64,000 bases of DNA, taken from NCBI RefSeq assembly GCF_003076755.1, contig NZ_QDKM01000012.1, forward strand, positions 1 through 64,000, read 5' to 3'. Position numbers and translations under genes: made by a program. Below, in pieces: positions 34,974-43,230 of the stretch. The stretch comes from Pararhodobacter oceanensis. Its GTDB lineage: Bacteria; Pseudomonadota; Alphaproteobacteria; Rhodobacterales; Rhodobacteraceae. Position 1 is the first letter of the stretch. Every line of letters starts with the position of its first letter. The notes under the pieces are model-generated. The model did no database searches, was not told the DNA's origin, and saw nothing but the letters and a program-made list of their open reading frames with translations.

Positions 34974-36146
34974 TCAGACCCGGCGCGTCGCGTCATTAAG
35001 CGCGTCGTGATTGATCGTGATGCCAAACCCGTGGCCCACAGGCATATGGATATGGAAATCCTTGAACAGCAATCCCGAGGACATCAGGTCATTTTTGAGG
35101 ATGCGCGGCCCGAAATGTTCGCAGCCCCATTCAAGCTGCGGCAGGGTGGCGAAGACCGCCATATGGGCTGCGGCGCCGATCCCGCTTTCCAGCAAGCACC
35201 CGCCATAGAGTTCCATTCCGAAGGCCGAGGCGATCCCCGCCGCGCGTTTCATCTCGAGCAGGCCGCCGGATTTGACCAGTTTGAGCGAATAGACGCTGCC
35301 CGCGGCGGTCGCGGCGTTCTGCACGATTTCGGGATTGGAGAAGGCGGCTTCGTCCACCATGATTGGGATTGCGCTGCGCGCGGCGATGCGGGCGGTGGCG
35401 GCCAACTGGCCGGGGTGCAGCGGCTGTTCAATCAAGGCGACGCCGAGTTCGGCGAGTTCGGGCAGATAGCGGATCGCGGTGGCTTCGGACCAGCCTTGGT
35501 TGACGTCAACCACCATCTCGGTGTCTTGGGGCATCGCGCCCATGATTTTGCGCAGACGGGCCATATCATCAGCCGGGCTGTGGAACCCCAGTTTGATCTT
35601 GAACCTGCGGTGTTCACGGGCCGAAAGTTTGCCGCGCGCTTCCTCAATCTCCTGATCGGCATCCCCCGAGGCAAGCGCCCAGAGCACCTCGATACGGTCG
35701 CGCACCGGCCCGCCAAGGAAGGCGCTTGCAGGCAGCTCAAGCGTTTTGCCTGCCGCGTCGAAAAGCGCGCTTTCAACCGCCGCGCGCGCGGAACTGTTGC
35801 GGGTCACCGCCTTTTTCATCCGCAGCCCGTTGGCTTCGAAGGCCAGCGCCGGCTGCCCGATCAAAGCGGGGGCGATATAGGTGTCGATATTGGCCTTGAT
35901 CGCCTCGACGCTCTCTTCGGACCAGCGCGGCCCGCCAAGGGTCGAGGCTTCGCCGTAGCCGACCGCGCCCGAGGCCAATTTCGCGGCAACGATCACATAG
36001 GATTGGTGGGTGATTTCCGTATTCGACAGCTTGTGGCGGCGGGTGGTGATGCAATCGACGATGCGGGTCTCGATCTCCGCGATCCTCGTGTCACGCTGCG
36101 CGGCGCCGTCCAATTGCGTGATAACGGCGGTTTGGGGCGTGGGCAT
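34974..36146 (-). CDS. catB: Muconate cycloisomerase CatB
   Basis: A 390-aa enolase-superfamily enzyme converting cis,cis-muconate to muconolactone. The N-terminal capping domain starts IAEIETRIVDCITTRRHKLS. The K-x-K catalytic lysines are in FKIKLGF. Metal ligands are the Asp in VVDVNQGWSE, the Glu in LIEQPL and the Asp in MVDEAAF; the later catalytic Lys is in SLKLVKSGGL. Length is slightly above the usual 370 because of a short N-terminal extension. It lies 97 nt downstream of catA on the same strand. Chloromuconate activity cannot be excluded. Confidence 0.93.
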   Translation of the reverse strand: MPTPQTAVITQLDGAAQRDTRIAEIETRIVDCITTRRHKLSNTEITHQSYVIVAAKLASGAVGYGEASTLGGPRWSEESVEAIKANIDTYIAPALIGQPALAFEANGLRMKKAVTRNSSARAAVESALFDAAGKTLELPASAFLGGPVRDRIEVLWALASGDADQEIEEARGKLSAREHRRFKIKLGFHSPADDMARLRKIMGAMPQDTEMVVDVNQGWSEATAIRYLPELAELGVALIEQPLHPGQLAATARIAARSAIPIMVDEAAFSNPEIVQNAATAAGSVYSLKLVKSGGLLEMKRAAGIASAFGMELYGGCLLESGIGAAAHMAVFATLPQLEWGCEHFGPRILKNDLMSSGLLFKDFHIHMPVGHGFGITINHDALNDATRRV

Positions 36147-36243
36147 ATGCGGTATCCTTTCGCGCGAGCCGTGAGATTGCCCGCTGGGGGCAGGGCAGAA
36201 TATTGGCGCACGCAGGTCGGACCCCGCGTGCGCCCAAGGTTGA

Positions 36244-37113
36244 TTACTCGGCGGCCATGGCCACGGATTCGGCAGCAAGGGTGAAGTCGAAGCGGACATA
36301 AAGCTCGGTGCCCATCGCCTCGGTGGCTTTCGAGAAATCGCCGATCAGGTCTTCTTTGACCGCAAACACCGCGTCATTGTCGAGATGATCCGAAGAGGCG
36401 TCGTAAAGCTGCGAGACCAGCGGGCGAAAGCCCGGCTTATTGATCATCACATGGATATGGCCGGGCCGCATCGTGTGATGACCCATGAAGGAAATCATCT
36501 CGCCAGCGGTCCAGTCCGAGGGGATCGGATAGGGCGCCGGACGAATGGCACGGTAGCAATAATAGCCGTTCTCATCGGTCTCAAAGCGGCCACGCAGGTT
36601 GTAATCAGGCTGTTCGGGATCGTGGTTTTCATACAGCCCGTTGGGCGCGTCCTCCCAGACGTCGAGCACGGCCTGCGCCACCGGATTGCCTTGGGCGTCC
36701 TTGACATAGCCATCGACAAAGACGGTTTCCTCATTGTCGAAATGTTTTTGCACAATCGAGGCGCCATGGGGGAGCACCGGCGCATTCTCGCGAAAGAACG
36801 GGCCCAGCACCGTGCCCGCGGTTTCGCCATTGGGCGTCGGGTTCGACAGCATATCAACCAGCACTTCGACGCCCAGAATATCGGCCAGAAGGATAAACTC
36901 CTGACGTTTGTCCGAACAGACGGCACCGGCGCGGGCGAGGAAATCGCAGGCTTTCATGAATTCATCGCTGCTCAGGTTCACCTCTTTGCAGAATTCATGA
37001 AGATGGCGCACCAAAGCGGTCATGATCTCTTTGTTGCGGGCGGGCACGTCCTGCGATGCGCCAATGGCATCGGTGACGACTTTGGTAACATTGTCTACGG
37101 TAACGTTTCGCAT
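36244..37113 (-). CDS. catA: Catechol 1,2-dioxygenase CatA
   Basis: A 289-aa intradiol dioxygenase. The N-terminal helical dimerisation domain (CatA type) spans about residues 1-100. The catalytic domain contains FVDGYVKDAQGNPVAQAVLD, the iron-ligand Tyr residues in the GLYENHD to GYYCYRAIRP stretch, and both His ligands in GHHTMRPGHIHVMI. The enzyme cleaves catechol between the hydroxyls to cis,cis-muconate. The ATG at 37113 follows GAGGAGG. An 18-bp palindrome lies in the divergent region upstream. Confidence 0.95.
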   Translation of the reverse strand: MRNVTVDNVTKVVTDAIGASQDVPARNKEIMTALVRHLHEFCKEVNLSSDEFMKACDFLARAGAVCSDKRQEFILLADILGVEVLVDMLSNPTPNGETAGTVLGPFFRENAPVLPHGASIVQKHFDNEETVFVDGYVKDAQGNPVAQAVLDVWEDAPNGLYENHDPEQPDYNLRGRFETDENGYYCYRAIRPAPYPIPSDWTAGEMISFMGHHTMRPGHIHVMINKPGFRPLVSQLYDASSDHLDNDAVFAVKEDLIGDFSKATEAMGTELYVRFDFTLAAESVAMAAE

Positions 37114-37221
37114 TGATTTTTCCTCCTCAGGTGGGCGCGGTCCGGGCAGGTATCGCCGCCCGGTCGCTTCTCGATCGGTCAAAGACTGCATTGCCCGAGG
37201 GGTTTCGAACAGAGCTTGCCG

Positions 37222-37239
37222 GGGTATTACGCGATACCC
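37222..37239. promoter_or_regulatory. Palindrome between divergent catA and SCP2/hydrolase operons
   Basis: GGGTAT and ATACCC flank a 6-nt spacer (GGGTATTACGCGATACCC), 109 nt before catA and 94 nt before the SCP2-like gene. GTAT/ATAC dyads are typical of CatM/BenM-type LysR sites, although the spacing here is even rather than the classical T-N11-A. Confidence 0.45.
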
Positions 37240-37332
37240 AGAAGTTTGCCCGCGCATGGCTTGTCGCGCGTTACGCTATCGGTGATCACCAAGACCAAGG
37301 CACCCGCCGCATCAGCATGAGGAGACAGGCAT

Positions 37333-37713
37333 ATGATAGACCGGATGAAGCGCATGCAGGCGGATCTGGAGCATCTGCCGCATCTGCACCGGATGGGAGC
37401 GCTGTTCTCCGAGACGGTGCTGGTGAAAGTGGACGGGCAGGAGTTCTATCTGGTCTTCGACAAGGGCCGGATCGCGCAACTGCTGGAGGGGCCGTCGAAA
37501 AAGACGCCCTACCGTTTCGGCTTGATCACTGATGGCGCGGCGCTGACAGAATTCTGGACCGCGACGCCCAAGCCGGGGTTTCACGACATCTTTGCGATGG
37601 TCAGGATCGGGCGGGCAGAGATCATCGGCGATATGCTGTTGCTGGTCAAAAACCTGAGGTTTCTCAAAGAAGTGCTGGCATTGCCGCGCGCGCGTCACGA
37701 GGTGATAAAATGA
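37333..37713 (+). CDS. SCP2-like sterol-carrier-fold protein
   Basis: A 126-aa protein whose strands match the SCP2 fold: SETVLVKVDGQEFYLVFDKGRIAQ, then a segment like FGLITDGAALTEFW and a C-terminal GRAEIIGDMLLLVKNLRFL. These small hydrophobic-ligand-binding proteins often sit beside catabolic hydrolases. The gene starts with GGAGACAGGCAT before the ATG and overlaps the hydrolase gene by 4 nt. It is divergent from catA, implying shared control. No catalytic residues are expected. Confidence 0.65.
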   Translation: MIDRMKRMQADLEHLPHLHRMGALFSETVLVKVDGQEFYLVFDKGRIAQLLEGPSKKTPYRFGLITDGAALTEFWTATPKPGFHDIFAMVRIGRAEIIGDMLLLVKNLRFLKEVLALPRARHEVIK

Positions 37714-38564
37714 GCATCGAACAGATCACCGGACGCTATCTTTGCGTCGAGGTCGCCGGTCGCCAGCAGCGCATCTATTTTGAAGAGGCGGGACAGGGTC
37801 GGCCGGTTTTATGCCTGCACACCGCCGGTTCGGACACGCGGCAGTGGCGCCATATCCTGAACGATCCCGAGATCACCGCAGAGAACCGGATCATTGCCTT
37901 TGATATGCCGTGGCATGGCAAAAGCCTGCCGCCCGAGGGCTTTATGACGCAAGAATATCTGCTGACCACCGAGGCCTATATGGAGACGGTTCTGGCGGTG
38001 ATCCGCGGGCTGGGGCTGGAGCGACCGGTGCTGGCCGGGGTGTCGATGGGCGGGCGCATTGCCCTGCAACTTGCGGTGCATCACCCCGAGGTGTTCTCGG
38101 GGTTTCTGGCGATCGAGGCGAGCGATTTCCAGCCCGCGTGGTATGATATCGACTGGTTCCACCGGCCCGACGCCCATGGTGGCGAGATGGGTGCCGCGCT
38201 GGTCTCGACCAATATCTCGCCCTATGCGCCCGAGGCCGAGCGCGCCAATACCATGTGGATGTTCATGCAGTCGGGGCCGGGGGTGTTTCGCGGCGATCTG
38301 AGCTTTTACACGCAGGATGACAGCCTTGTCGGCGCGCTTCACCGTATCGACACTGCCAAGACGCCAGTGCATTTCATCGTTGGCGCCTATGATTTCACCT
38401 GCACACCGGATGACGCGCGCCGCACTGCAGCGCAGGTGGCGGGGGCGACCCTTTCGGTGATGGAGGAGGTCGGGCATTTCCCGATGAGCGAGCATCCGGC
38501 AGGTTTCCGCCCGTTCTTTATCGAGGGGCTGGCGCGGATGCCGAAAGCCGAGATCGGGGCGTAA
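37710..38564 (+). CDS. Alpha/beta hydrolase, candidate enol-lactone hydrolase
   Basis: A 284-aa alpha/beta hydrolase. The oxyanion region is in LCLHTAGSDTRQW (about residue 35), the nucleophile elbow is GVSMGG (Ser about 113), the acid is probably the Asp in VGAYDFTCTPDD, and the His is in EEVGHFPMSEHP. Its position divergent from catA makes it a candidate for 3-oxoadipate enol-lactone hydrolase, which the cluster otherwise lacks. It is longer than typical PcaD and not clearly assignable, so a meta-type or ester hydrolase is also possible. Confidence 0.8.
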   Translation: MSIEQITGRYLCVEVAGRQQRIYFEEAGQGRPVLCLHTAGSDTRQWRHILNDPEITAENRIIAFDMPWHGKSLPPEGFMTQEYLLTTEAYMETVLAVIRGLGLERPVLAGVSMGGRIALQLAVHHPEVFSGFLAIEASDFQPAWYDIDWFHRPDAHGGEMGAALVSTNISPYAPEAERANTMWMFMQSGPGVFRGDLSFYTQDDSLVGALHRIDTAKTPVHFIVGAYDFTCTPDDARRTAAQVAGATLSVMEEVGHFPMSEHPAGFRPFFIEGLARMPKAEIGA

Positions 38565-38656
38565 CGCGCTGGGGTGGACCGGATTGGCGTCTTCCCCTTT
38601 CGGCGTGACCGTGTTTGCAAGGCAGATACGCTGACGCCGACAGGAGGCAGTTCAAC

Positions 38657-38687
38657 GCGGCAGGCCCGGAAATCCCCGGCCTGCCGC
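38657..38687. terminator. Bidirectional terminator hairpin between hydrolase and pcaF
   Basis: GCGGCAGGCC and GGCCTGCCGC form a perfect 10-bp stem with an 11-nt loop between convergent genes. There is no long T-run, but the location and stem strength fit a shared terminator. Confidence 0.5.
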
Positions 38688-38692
38688 TGCTG

Positions 38693-39886
38693 TCAGAGGC
38701 GTTCCAGCGCCACGGCGATGCCCTGACCGACGCCGATACACATCGCCGAGAGGCTCTTTTCTCCGGGTTTCAGATCGTGGATCGTGGTGCCGGTGATACG
38801 GGCGCCCGACATGCCCAGCGGGTGGCCCAAGGCAATGGCGCCGCCATTCGGGTTCACCCGCGGGTCATCATCGGCAATGCCGAGATCGCGCAGGGTGGCG
38901 ATACCCTGACTGGCGAAGGCCTCGTTGAGTTCGATACTGGCGAAATCCTCGGTGGTCAGCCCGAGCCGCGCCATCAGTTTTTTGGATGCCGGCGCCGGAC
39001 CCATGCCCATGATGCGCGGCGCCACGCCCGCACTCGCCCCGCCCAAGATGCGCGCCAGCGGTGTCAGCCCATGCGCCTGAACCGCGGCTTTTGAGGCGAT
39101 GATCAAGGCGGCGGCGCCGTCATTGACGCCCGAGGCATTGCCCGCGGTGATCGTGCCCTCCGGTTTGACGATGGACCTAAGGTTGCCGAGTTTCGCCAGC
39201 GTGGTGGCGCGGGGATGCTCGTCACTCTCAACCACGACAGGATCGCCGCGGCGCTGGGCGATGGTCACCGGCGTGATCTCTTGCGCGAGGCGACCGCTGG
39301 CCTGCGCGGCGGCGGCGTTGATCTGCGAGCGCAGGGCAAAGGCATCCTGATCCGCGCGCGAAATCTGGAACTCCTCGGCCACATTCTCGGCCGTCTCGGG
39401 CATCGAATCGACACCGTATCTGGCCTGCATCAGAGGGTTCACAAACCGCCAGCCAATGGTTGTGTCATAGACCGTATTGCTGCGGGAAAAGGCGCTTTCG
39501 GCCTTGGGCATGACAAACGGGGCGCGGCTCATGCTTTCGACGCCGCCCGCGATGGCAAGGTCGATCTCGCCGGCGCGGATGGCTCTTGCCGCGATGATCA
39601 CCGCATCCATGCCCGAGCCGCAAAGCCGGTTGATCGTCGTGCCCGGCACGCTCTCAGGTAGACCGGCCAGAAGTGCTGCCATACGGGTCACATTGCGGTT
39701 GTCCTCACCGGCTTGATTGGCGCAGCCGTAATAGACCTCGTCCAGCGCCGCCCAGTCGATATCATTGCGCGCCATCAGCGCGGTGATCGGCACCGCGGCA
39801 AGGTCGTCAGCGCGCAGGGAGGAGAGGCTGCCGCCAAAACGGCCAATCGGGGTGCGGATATAGTCGCAAATATAGACGTCACTCAT
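38693..39886 (-). CDS. pcaF: 3-Oxoadipyl-CoA thiolase PcaF
   Basis: A 397-aa thiolase. The nucleophilic Cys is in NRLCGSGMDAVIIAARAI (about residue 90), the His in NEAFASQG to GGAIALGHPLGMSGAR, and the second Cys in SAMCIGVGQG. Beta-ketoadipyl-CoA thiolase completes the pathway to succinyl-CoA and acetyl-CoA. The assignment to PcaF rather than acetyl-CoA acetyltransferase rests on CGCANQAGEDNRNV-like residues near 53 and on its 4-nt overlap with pcaJ. It is the last gene of pcaIJF. Confidence 0.93.
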   Translation of the reverse strand: MSDVYICDYIRTPIGRFGGSLSSLRADDLAAVPITALMARNDIDWAALDEVYYGCANQAGEDNRNVTRMAALLAGLPESVPGTTINRLCGSGMDAVIIAARAIRAGEIDLAIAGGVESMSRAPFVMPKAESAFSRSNTVYDTTIGWRFVNPLMQARYGVDSMPETAENVAEEFQISRADQDAFALRSQINAAAAQASGRLAQEITPVTIAQRRGDPVVVESDEHPRATTLAKLGNLRSIVKPEGTITAGNASGVNDGAAALIIASKAAVQAHGLTPLARILGGASAGVAPRIMGMGPAPASKKLMARLGLTTEDFASIELNEAFASQGIATLRDLGIADDDPRVNPNGGAIALGHPLGMSGARITGTTIHDLKPGEKSLSAMCIGVGQGIAVALERL

Positions 39887-40572
39887 GCCAGTTCCTTTGG
39901 GCAGGCCAGTTCTTGCAGCGGCCCGTCCAGATGCAGCGGGGCGCCGGTCAGGGATTGAAGATCGTCGAGCGAGATCGCGGCGATCTTCTCGCGCAGGACG
40001 AAACCCGCCACCTCAATGTCGATCACCGCCAGCGAGCTATAGATGCGGGTGACGCAGCCCACGCCGGTCAGCGGCATGGTGCAGGTATCAACCAGTTTGG
40101 GCGCGCCGGTCTTGGTCACATGATCGGTGATCACCGCGATCCGCTTGGCCGATTGTACAAGATCCATGGCGCCGCCCACGGCGGGAATGCCGCCCTTGCC
40201 GGTGGACCAATTCGCGAGGTCGCCGGTTTGCGCCACCTGATAAGCGCCAAGAATGGCCACATCCAGATGCCCGCCACGCACCATGGCAAAACTGTCGGCA
40301 TGGTGGAAAAACGAGGTTCCGGGGTTGAGCGTGATCGCCTTTTTACCGGCGTTGATCAGATCCCAATCCTCATGGCCCTTGTCGGGGGATTTGCCGAAAT
40401 CCAGAACGCCGTTCTCGGTGTGAAAGATCGCCTGTTTGCCGTGGGGCTGGAACTGCGCGACCATTTCCGGAAAGCCGATGCCGAGGTTCACATAGGCCCC
40501 GTCTTCGATATCCTGCGCTGCCCGCCAAGCGATCTGCGCGTTGGAGAGTTTGATCTCGGTGATGTCGATCAT
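39883..40572 (-). CDS. pcaJ: 3-Oxoadipate CoA-transferase subunit B
   Basis: A 229-aa class-I CoA-transferase beta subunit. The catalytic Glu is in FHTENGVLDFG (about residue 52). Family segments YVNLGIGFPEMV near the N-terminus and GGIPAVGGAMDLVQSAKR are visible. With subunit A it transfers CoA from succinyl-CoA to 3-oxoadipate. It overlaps both neighbours by 4 nt (ATGA), indicating coupled translation. Acetoacetate/succinyl-CoA transferase is a close relative, but the pcaF and pcaR neighbours favour PcaJ. Confidence 0.93.
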   Translation of the reverse strand: MIDITEIKLSNAQIAWRAAQDIEDGAYVNLGIGFPEMVAQFQPHGKQAIFHTENGVLDFGKSPDKGHEDWDLINAGKKAITLNPGTSFFHHADSFAMVRGGHLDVAILGAYQVAQTGDLANWSTGKGGIPAVGGAMDLVQSAKRIAVITDHVTKTGAPKLVDTCTMPLTGVGCVTRIYSSLAVIDIEVAGFVLREKIAAISLDDLQSLTGAPLHLDGPLQELACPKELA

Positions 40573-41276
40573 GGGTAGATGGCCTCCGCCCGGTTGAGGT
40601 CTTCTTCCTGCGCGGGGTTGGGGATTTCAGTGAGCGCGCTCACAAAGATACCCGGTGTCACCACATGTTCGGGGTCGATCCCGCCCAGTGGCACAAGGCG
40701 TGACACCTGCGCGATGGTGGTTGTCGCCGCGCTTGCCATCACCGGATTGAAGTTCCGCGCCGCCATCCGGTAGGTCAGATTGCCATGAGGGTCGCCCAGC
40801 TCGGCCTTAATCAGCGCGTAATCTGCCTTGAGCCAGCGTTCCTGCACATAGGACCGCCCCTCGAAAACCGCGACCGGCTTGCCTTCGGCCACATCCGTGC
40901 CAAACCCCGTCGGGGTGTAGAAGGCGGGGATGCCCGCGCCTGCGGCCCTGATACGCTCGGCCAATGTGCCCTGCGGAACGATCTCCAGCTTGATCTTTCC
41001 GGCCCGATAGGCGGCGACGAATACGCCGGGATCGGCGGAACGCGGGAACGAGCAGATCAGCTTGTCAACGCGCCCCTGTTCGATCAGCGCGGCAAGGCCG
41101 ACATGGCCGTTGCCAGCGTTATTATTCACCACAGTAAGATGTCTGGCACCTTGGTCGATCAGCGCGTGGATCAACTCGATCGGCGCGCCCGAGCCGCCGA
41201 AACCGCCGATCATCACCGTCGCCCCGTCGGGGATCTGCGCCACCGCCTCGGCGGCGGTCTGGATGGTCTTGTCCAT
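40569..41276 (-). CDS. pcaI: 3-Oxoadipate CoA-transferase subunit A
   Basis: A 235-aa CoA-transferase alpha subunit, with GATVMIGGFGGSGAPIELI at about residues 18-36 and the CoA-binding loop NNNAGNGHVGLAALI following. It forms a heteromer with PcaJ. The ATG at 41276 is preceded by AAAGGAGACC. It is the first gene of the pcaIJF operon and is divergent from pcaR, with tandem TTTGTTC repeats between them. Confidence 0.93.
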   Translation of the reverse strand: MDKTIQTAAEAVAQIPDGATVMIGGFGGSGAPIELIHALIDQGARHLTVVNNNAGNGHVGLAALIEQGRVDKLICSFPRSADPGVFVAAYRAGKIKLEIVPQGTLAERIRAAGAGIPAFYTPTGFGTDVAEGKPVAVFEGRSYVQERWLKADYALIKAELGDPHGNLTYRMAARNFNPVMASAATTTIAQVSRLVPLGGIDPEHVVTPGIFVSALTEIPNPAQEEDLNRAEAIYP

Positions 41277-41331
41277 GTCAGGGTCTCCTTTGGCGCCAAC
41301 CTAGGGAGCGGTGATGCGTGGGGCTAGGAGT

Positions 41332-41357
41332 TTTGTTCGCATATTGACCTTTGTTCA
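41332..41357. promoter_or_regulatory. Direct repeats between pcaI and pcaR, candidate PcaR site
   Basis: TTTGTTCG (41332-41339) and TTTGTTCA (41350-41357) are spaced 18 nt start to start in the divergent pcaI-pcaR region. IclR-type PcaR/PobR proteins bind repeated or dyad half-sites of this style. The right copy ends 23 nt before the pcaR start. Confidence 0.45.
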
Positions 41358-41379
41358 AATCGTGTGATTACCTGTGCGC

Positions 41380-42141
41380 ATGATGAACAAACCGACCGAC
41401 TATATCGCCTCTCTGGGCAAGGGGCTGCAGGTGATCGAATGTTTCGGCGCCGAGACCCCGCGCTTGACGATCACCGAAGTCGCCAATCGCACCGGTCTGG
41501 ACCGGGCGACGGCGCGGCGCTGTCTGTTGACGCTATATCAGCTGGGATATGCCGAATTCGACGGCAAGTTTTTCACCGCCACGCCGCGCATTCTGCGGCT
41601 GGGGATGGGCGCCCTCGCGTCCTTGCCGCTGCCGCAACTGGTGCAGCCATGGCTTGACCAATTGTCGGATCAAATCGGCGAGTCGGCCTCGGTGTCGATC
41701 CTCGATGAGACCGAAATCGTCTATCTCGCCCGCGCCGCACAGCGCCGGGTCATGTCGATCGGTCTGATGCCCGGCTCGCGGCTTCCGGCGCATTGCACTT
41801 CGATGGGGCGCGTGCTCTTGGCGGCGCTGCCGGTGGAGGAGGCGCGGGGGCTGGTGGATCGCTCGGATCTGTCGCCGCGCACCGCCCATAGTCTCACCGA
41901 CCCGGACGAGATCATGGGCCGGATCGCCGAGGTCGGGCGTGACGGCTATGCGGTGATTGATCAGGAGGTCGAGATCGGCCTGCGCTCTATCGCCGTGCCG
42001 GTGATGAATATGCGCGGCGAGGTGGTCGCGGCGCTGAACATCGGGCTGGCGGCGACACAGGCCGAGGCGGGGGAGCTTGTGGCGCGATTTCAGGCGCCAC
42101 TCCTTAAGGTGCAGGCAGGGCTACAGCGCGTGTTGGCCTGA
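41380..42141 (+). CDS. pcaR: IclR-family regulator PcaR
   Basis: A 253-aa IclR regulator of the PcaR/PcaU/PobR type. The winged HTH is at residues 10-65 (YIASLGKGLQVIECFG, RLTITEVANRTGLDRATARRCL), and the effector domain begins near 85 with SVSILDETEIVYLARA and has PAHCTSMGRVLLAALP. These proteins sense 3-oxoadipate or protocatechuate and control pca genes. It is divergent from pcaIJF. The start could be 41374 (GTG), 41380 or 41383 (ATG); I use the ATG 41380. Confidence 0.9.
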   Translation: MMNKPTDYIASLGKGLQVIECFGAETPRLTITEVANRTGLDRATARRCLLTLYQLGYAEFDGKFFTATPRILRLGMGALASLPLPQLVQPWLDQLSDQIGESASVSILDETEIVYLARAAQRRVMSIGLMPGSRLPAHCTSMGRVLLAALPVEEARGLVDRSDLSPRTAHSLTDPDEIMGRIAEVGRDGYAVIDQEVEIGLRSIAVPVMNMRGEVVAALNIGLAATQAEAGELVARFQAPLLKVQAGLQRVLA

Positions 42142-42156
42142 GCCGCAAAGGCAAAA

Positions 42157-42182
42157 GCCACCCCGAGAACCCTCGGGGTGGC
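42157..42182 (-). terminator. Terminator between pcaR and dctP-like gene
   Basis: GCCACCCCGAG and CTCGGGGTGGC form a perfect 11-bp stem with a 4-nt loop. On the minus strand the stem is followed by TTTTGCCTTT, so it should terminate the dctP-like transcript; it may also serve pcaR, which ends 15 nt away on the + strand. Confidence 0.75.
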
Positions 42183-42205
42183 CTGATTTCGCGTGGTGAA
42201 CAGCC

Positions 42206-43165
42206 TCAGTTCTGCGGGGCCAGAAGCGGGCGCAGACGGGCGATTTCGGGGCTCAGGCTCTCCAGATCGTCCCAATAGGCCGCGGTCGCCACCTCAAGCA
42301 GATCGGCGCCGGCGTCAAACACGGTCACACCGGCGGCCTCTTGCGCGGCAAGTTCGGTGGCGGTGCGTTCGGCGCTCCATTCGACCATCATCGCCTCGAA
42401 CCATGCGGTGGTTTCATCGACAATGGCTTGCTGTTCTTCGGTCAGGGCATCGTAGGTTACTTCGTTCATCAGCACATTGATGATGACATTGTAGAACCCC
42501 GGATCGACACGCACCGAAGTCATGTCCAGCCAGCCCATATCGCCGATGCCCCAGAGCGCCCAGCCGTACCCATCGACCGTGCCGCGCTCGAGTGCGGTGA
42601 AGATTTCGGGCGCGGGGATCGGCGTATTGATCACCCCCAGTTCTTCGAAGATCAGGTTATAGGTGGTCTGGCCGCGCAGGCGCATACCATCCAGATCATC
42701 GAGACCGGCAATCCCCTCGGTAAGGAAAATATGGAACGGCACGCCATCGCCATAGGTGGTGACATAGGTCACGCCCATACTGTCGCGCGCGATCTCGTCA
42801 AGCGCGGCATAGGCACCCGAGGCGCGCTGCTCGGGCACCGATAGCGAGGTCAGCGAATGCGCGTCGGATTCGACCATCTGCCCCTTGTAATACGAGGGGG
42901 GCAAGGCCGCGAGGTCGAGCACACCATTGGAGACAGCGGTGGCGAGTTCGGTGGCCGGCACCGCCTCGGGACCGCCGACGATGCGGATCTGAAGCACGCC
43001 TTCGCCGATCTCGTTGAGATGGTCGGCATACATCTGGAACGGCACCCCGTAGGTGGTGTGCGGCGGCACAAAGACGCCCGCCCGCAGGGTGAGTTCCTCG
43101 GCCTGCGCCGTGGTTGTGACCGCGATGGCTGCGGCGAGGGCGCCGGAAACTAGCTTCATGTTCAT
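42206..43165 (-). CDS. TRAP transporter solute-binding protein (DctP family)
   Basis: A 319-aa DctP-type periplasmic protein. Residues 1-22 form a signal peptide ending in TTAQAEE. The family helix containing the ligand-contact region is visible in DGMRLRGQTTYNLIFEELG (about residues 159-177), followed by ALERGTVDGYGWALWG. The TRAP permeases that should work with it are encoded 8 kb away on the opposite strand (51522-53343), within the same GntR-controlled region. It follows the ferredoxin reductase gene by 65 nt. Confidence 0.9.
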   Translation of the reverse strand: MNMKLVSGALAAAIAVTTTAQAEELTLRAGVFVPPHTTYGVPFQMYADHLNEIGEGVLQIRIVGGPEAVPATELATAVSNGVLDLAALPPSYYKGQMVESDAHSLTSLSVPEQRASGAYAALDEIARDSMGVTYVTTYGDGVPFHIFLTEGIAGLDDLDGMRLRGQTTYNLIFEELGVINTPIPAPEIFTALERGTVDGYGWALWGIGDMGWLDMTSVRVDPGFYNVIINVLMNEVTYDALTEEQQAIVDETTAWFEAMMVEWSAERTATELAAQEAAGVTVFDAGADLLEVATAAYWDDLESLSPEIARLRPLLAPQN

Positions 43166-43230
43166 CGTTCTTCTCCTGCTGGTGATTTCTGGGCCGTAGT
43201 CTGGCCTCTGTTCAGTTCATTGCGTTCTCT

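Noticed and set aside
37092-37113. TCTACGGTAACG near the catA start as a GntR site
   Set aside because: It lies within the catA coding start, has mismatches and a missing base compared with the 13-mer, and is explained by the codons for Val-Asp-Asn-Val.
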